Assembly (NCBI GenBank): GCA_023253905.1
Contig: JALREG010000133.1
Coordinates: 1-14,199, forward strand
DNA length: 14,199 nucleotides
Origin: Burkholderiaceae bacterium
GTDB lineage: Bacteria; Pseudomonadota; Gammaproteobacteria; Burkholderiales; Burkholderiaceae
Direction of reading: 5' to 3'
The notes beneath the pieces are model-generated. The model was given only the letters and a program-made list of their open reading frames with translations, was not told the origin of the DNA and made no database searches. Made by a program: the position numbers and the translations under genes. This document shows, piece by piece, positions 13,837 to 14,199 of this stretch; the stretch's first letter is position 1; each line of letters starts with the position of its first letter.

Positions 13837-14199
13837 ATGAGCGCAGTGATCGGTCACCACGATGACCATTCCCACGACCACGCCCACGACCACCCCACCG
13901 GCTGGCGGCGCTGGCTCTACGCCACCAATCACAAAGACATCGGCACGATGTACCTTTGGTTCTCGTTCGCGATGCTGATCGTGGGCGGCCTCAACGCGCT
14001 CCTGCTCCGCACCGAACTGTTCCAGCCGGGCTTGCAGATCGTGAGTCCCGAGTTCTTCAACCAGCTCACCACCATGCATGGCCTCATCATGGTGTTCGGC
14101 GCCATCATGCCGGCGTTCGTGGGTTTCGCGAACTGGCAAATCCCGCTCATGAACTCTCATTGCGAGTTCGCCATTTTCAAGAAATTGAACAAATTCAAC
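13837..14199 (+). CDS. ctaD: Cytochrome c oxidase subunit I, N-terminal part, cut by window edge
   Basis: The first 121 codons of the catalytic heme-copper oxidase subunit that reduces oxygen and pumps protons in the inner membrane. AGGAG at 13825-13829 precedes the ATG. Residues 7-19 are His/Asp-rich (HHDDHSHDHAHDH), then GWRRWLYATNHKDIGTMYL opens helix I. His81 in QLTTMHGLIMVFGAIMP is the expected low-spin heme a ligand, and FANWQIPLM (97-105) is canonical. After Met105 the sequence leaves the family pattern: the expected IGA(S/P)DMAF(A/P)RMNN segment, which holds D-channel residues, is replaced by NSHCEFAIFKKLNKFN. Base composition falls at the same point. The gene itself is secure; the last 16 codons may be an assembly or contig-end artefact. 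Confidence 0.92.
   Translation, partial: MSAVIGHHDDHSHDHAHDHPTGWRRWLYATNHKDIGTMYLWFSFAMLIVGGLNALLLRTELFQPGLQIVSPEFFNQLTTMHGLIMVFGAIMPAFVGFANWQIPLMNSHCEFAIFKKLNKFN
14152..14199. other. AT-rich, non-canonical window end inside ctaD
   Basis: These 48 bases are about 33% GC by hand count (16 of 48), whereas the preceding ctaD DNA is clearly GC-rich. They keep the frame open but do not encode the near-universal subunit I motif expected here. They look like sequence from another source joined at the window end, or a real but very unusual variant. Confidence 0.5.

Noticed and set aside
1..14199. tRNA, rRNA, CRISPR arrays, insertion sequences, toxin-antitoxin or phage genes
   Set aside because: Looked for on both strands by eye; no tRNA-like clover pattern, regularly spaced repeats, transposase motifs or target duplications were recognised.

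Overview
The window looks like chromosomal DNA of a high-GC betaproteobacterium, probably Burkholderiales. This rests on the gene families, the gene order (gpmA facing rhodanese-grxC-secB-gpsA; trmL-comF back to back with a BioC-like methyltransferase; DUF2244-coxB-ctaD), and an NNG/NNC-rich codon pattern throughout. It is dense with genes. No RNA genes, insertion sequences, integrases, CRISPR arrays or phage genes were seen. No gap between genes exceeds about 270 bases. Both ends cut through genes: an MFS transporter on the left and cytochrome oxidase subunit I on the right.

Left part (1-3629), accessory metabolism: the C-terminal half of an MFS_3-type exporter converges on an acetyl-CoA hydrolase/CoA-transferase family gene. 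That gene is transcribed divergently from a second MFS transporter of the monocarboxylate/oxalate-formate type. The divergent pair suggests uptake and CoA-linked handling of an organic acid. The CoA-transferase has Gly where the family normally has its catalytic Glu.

Middle part (3605-9862), conserved housekeeping: a minus-strand block gpmA, ctpA, moeB (glycolysis, periplasmic C-terminal processing protease, cofactor sulfur chemistry) and, divergent from it, a plus-strand block of membrane-anchored rhodanese, glutaredoxin 3, SecB, GpsA and a LOG-family nucleotide phosphoribohydrolase. These cover sulfur and thiol handling, protein export and phospholipid precursor synthesis.

Right part (9859-14199): trmL (tRNA wobble methylation) and comF (phosphoribosyltransferase-like protein) overlap on the minus strand. 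comF is divergent from a BioC-like methyltransferase whose SAM-binding glycine motif is missing. A clear TATAAT box then leads into DUF2244, coxB (CuA subunit fused to cytochrome c) and ctaD, the start of an aa3-type terminal oxidase operon.

No clearly new multi-gene system was found. The points most worth a second look are the abrupt AT-rich, non-canonical last 48 bases of ctaD, the degenerate methyltransferase with a possibly leaderless start, the CoA-transferase lacking its catalytic Glu, and several small intergenic inverted repeats.
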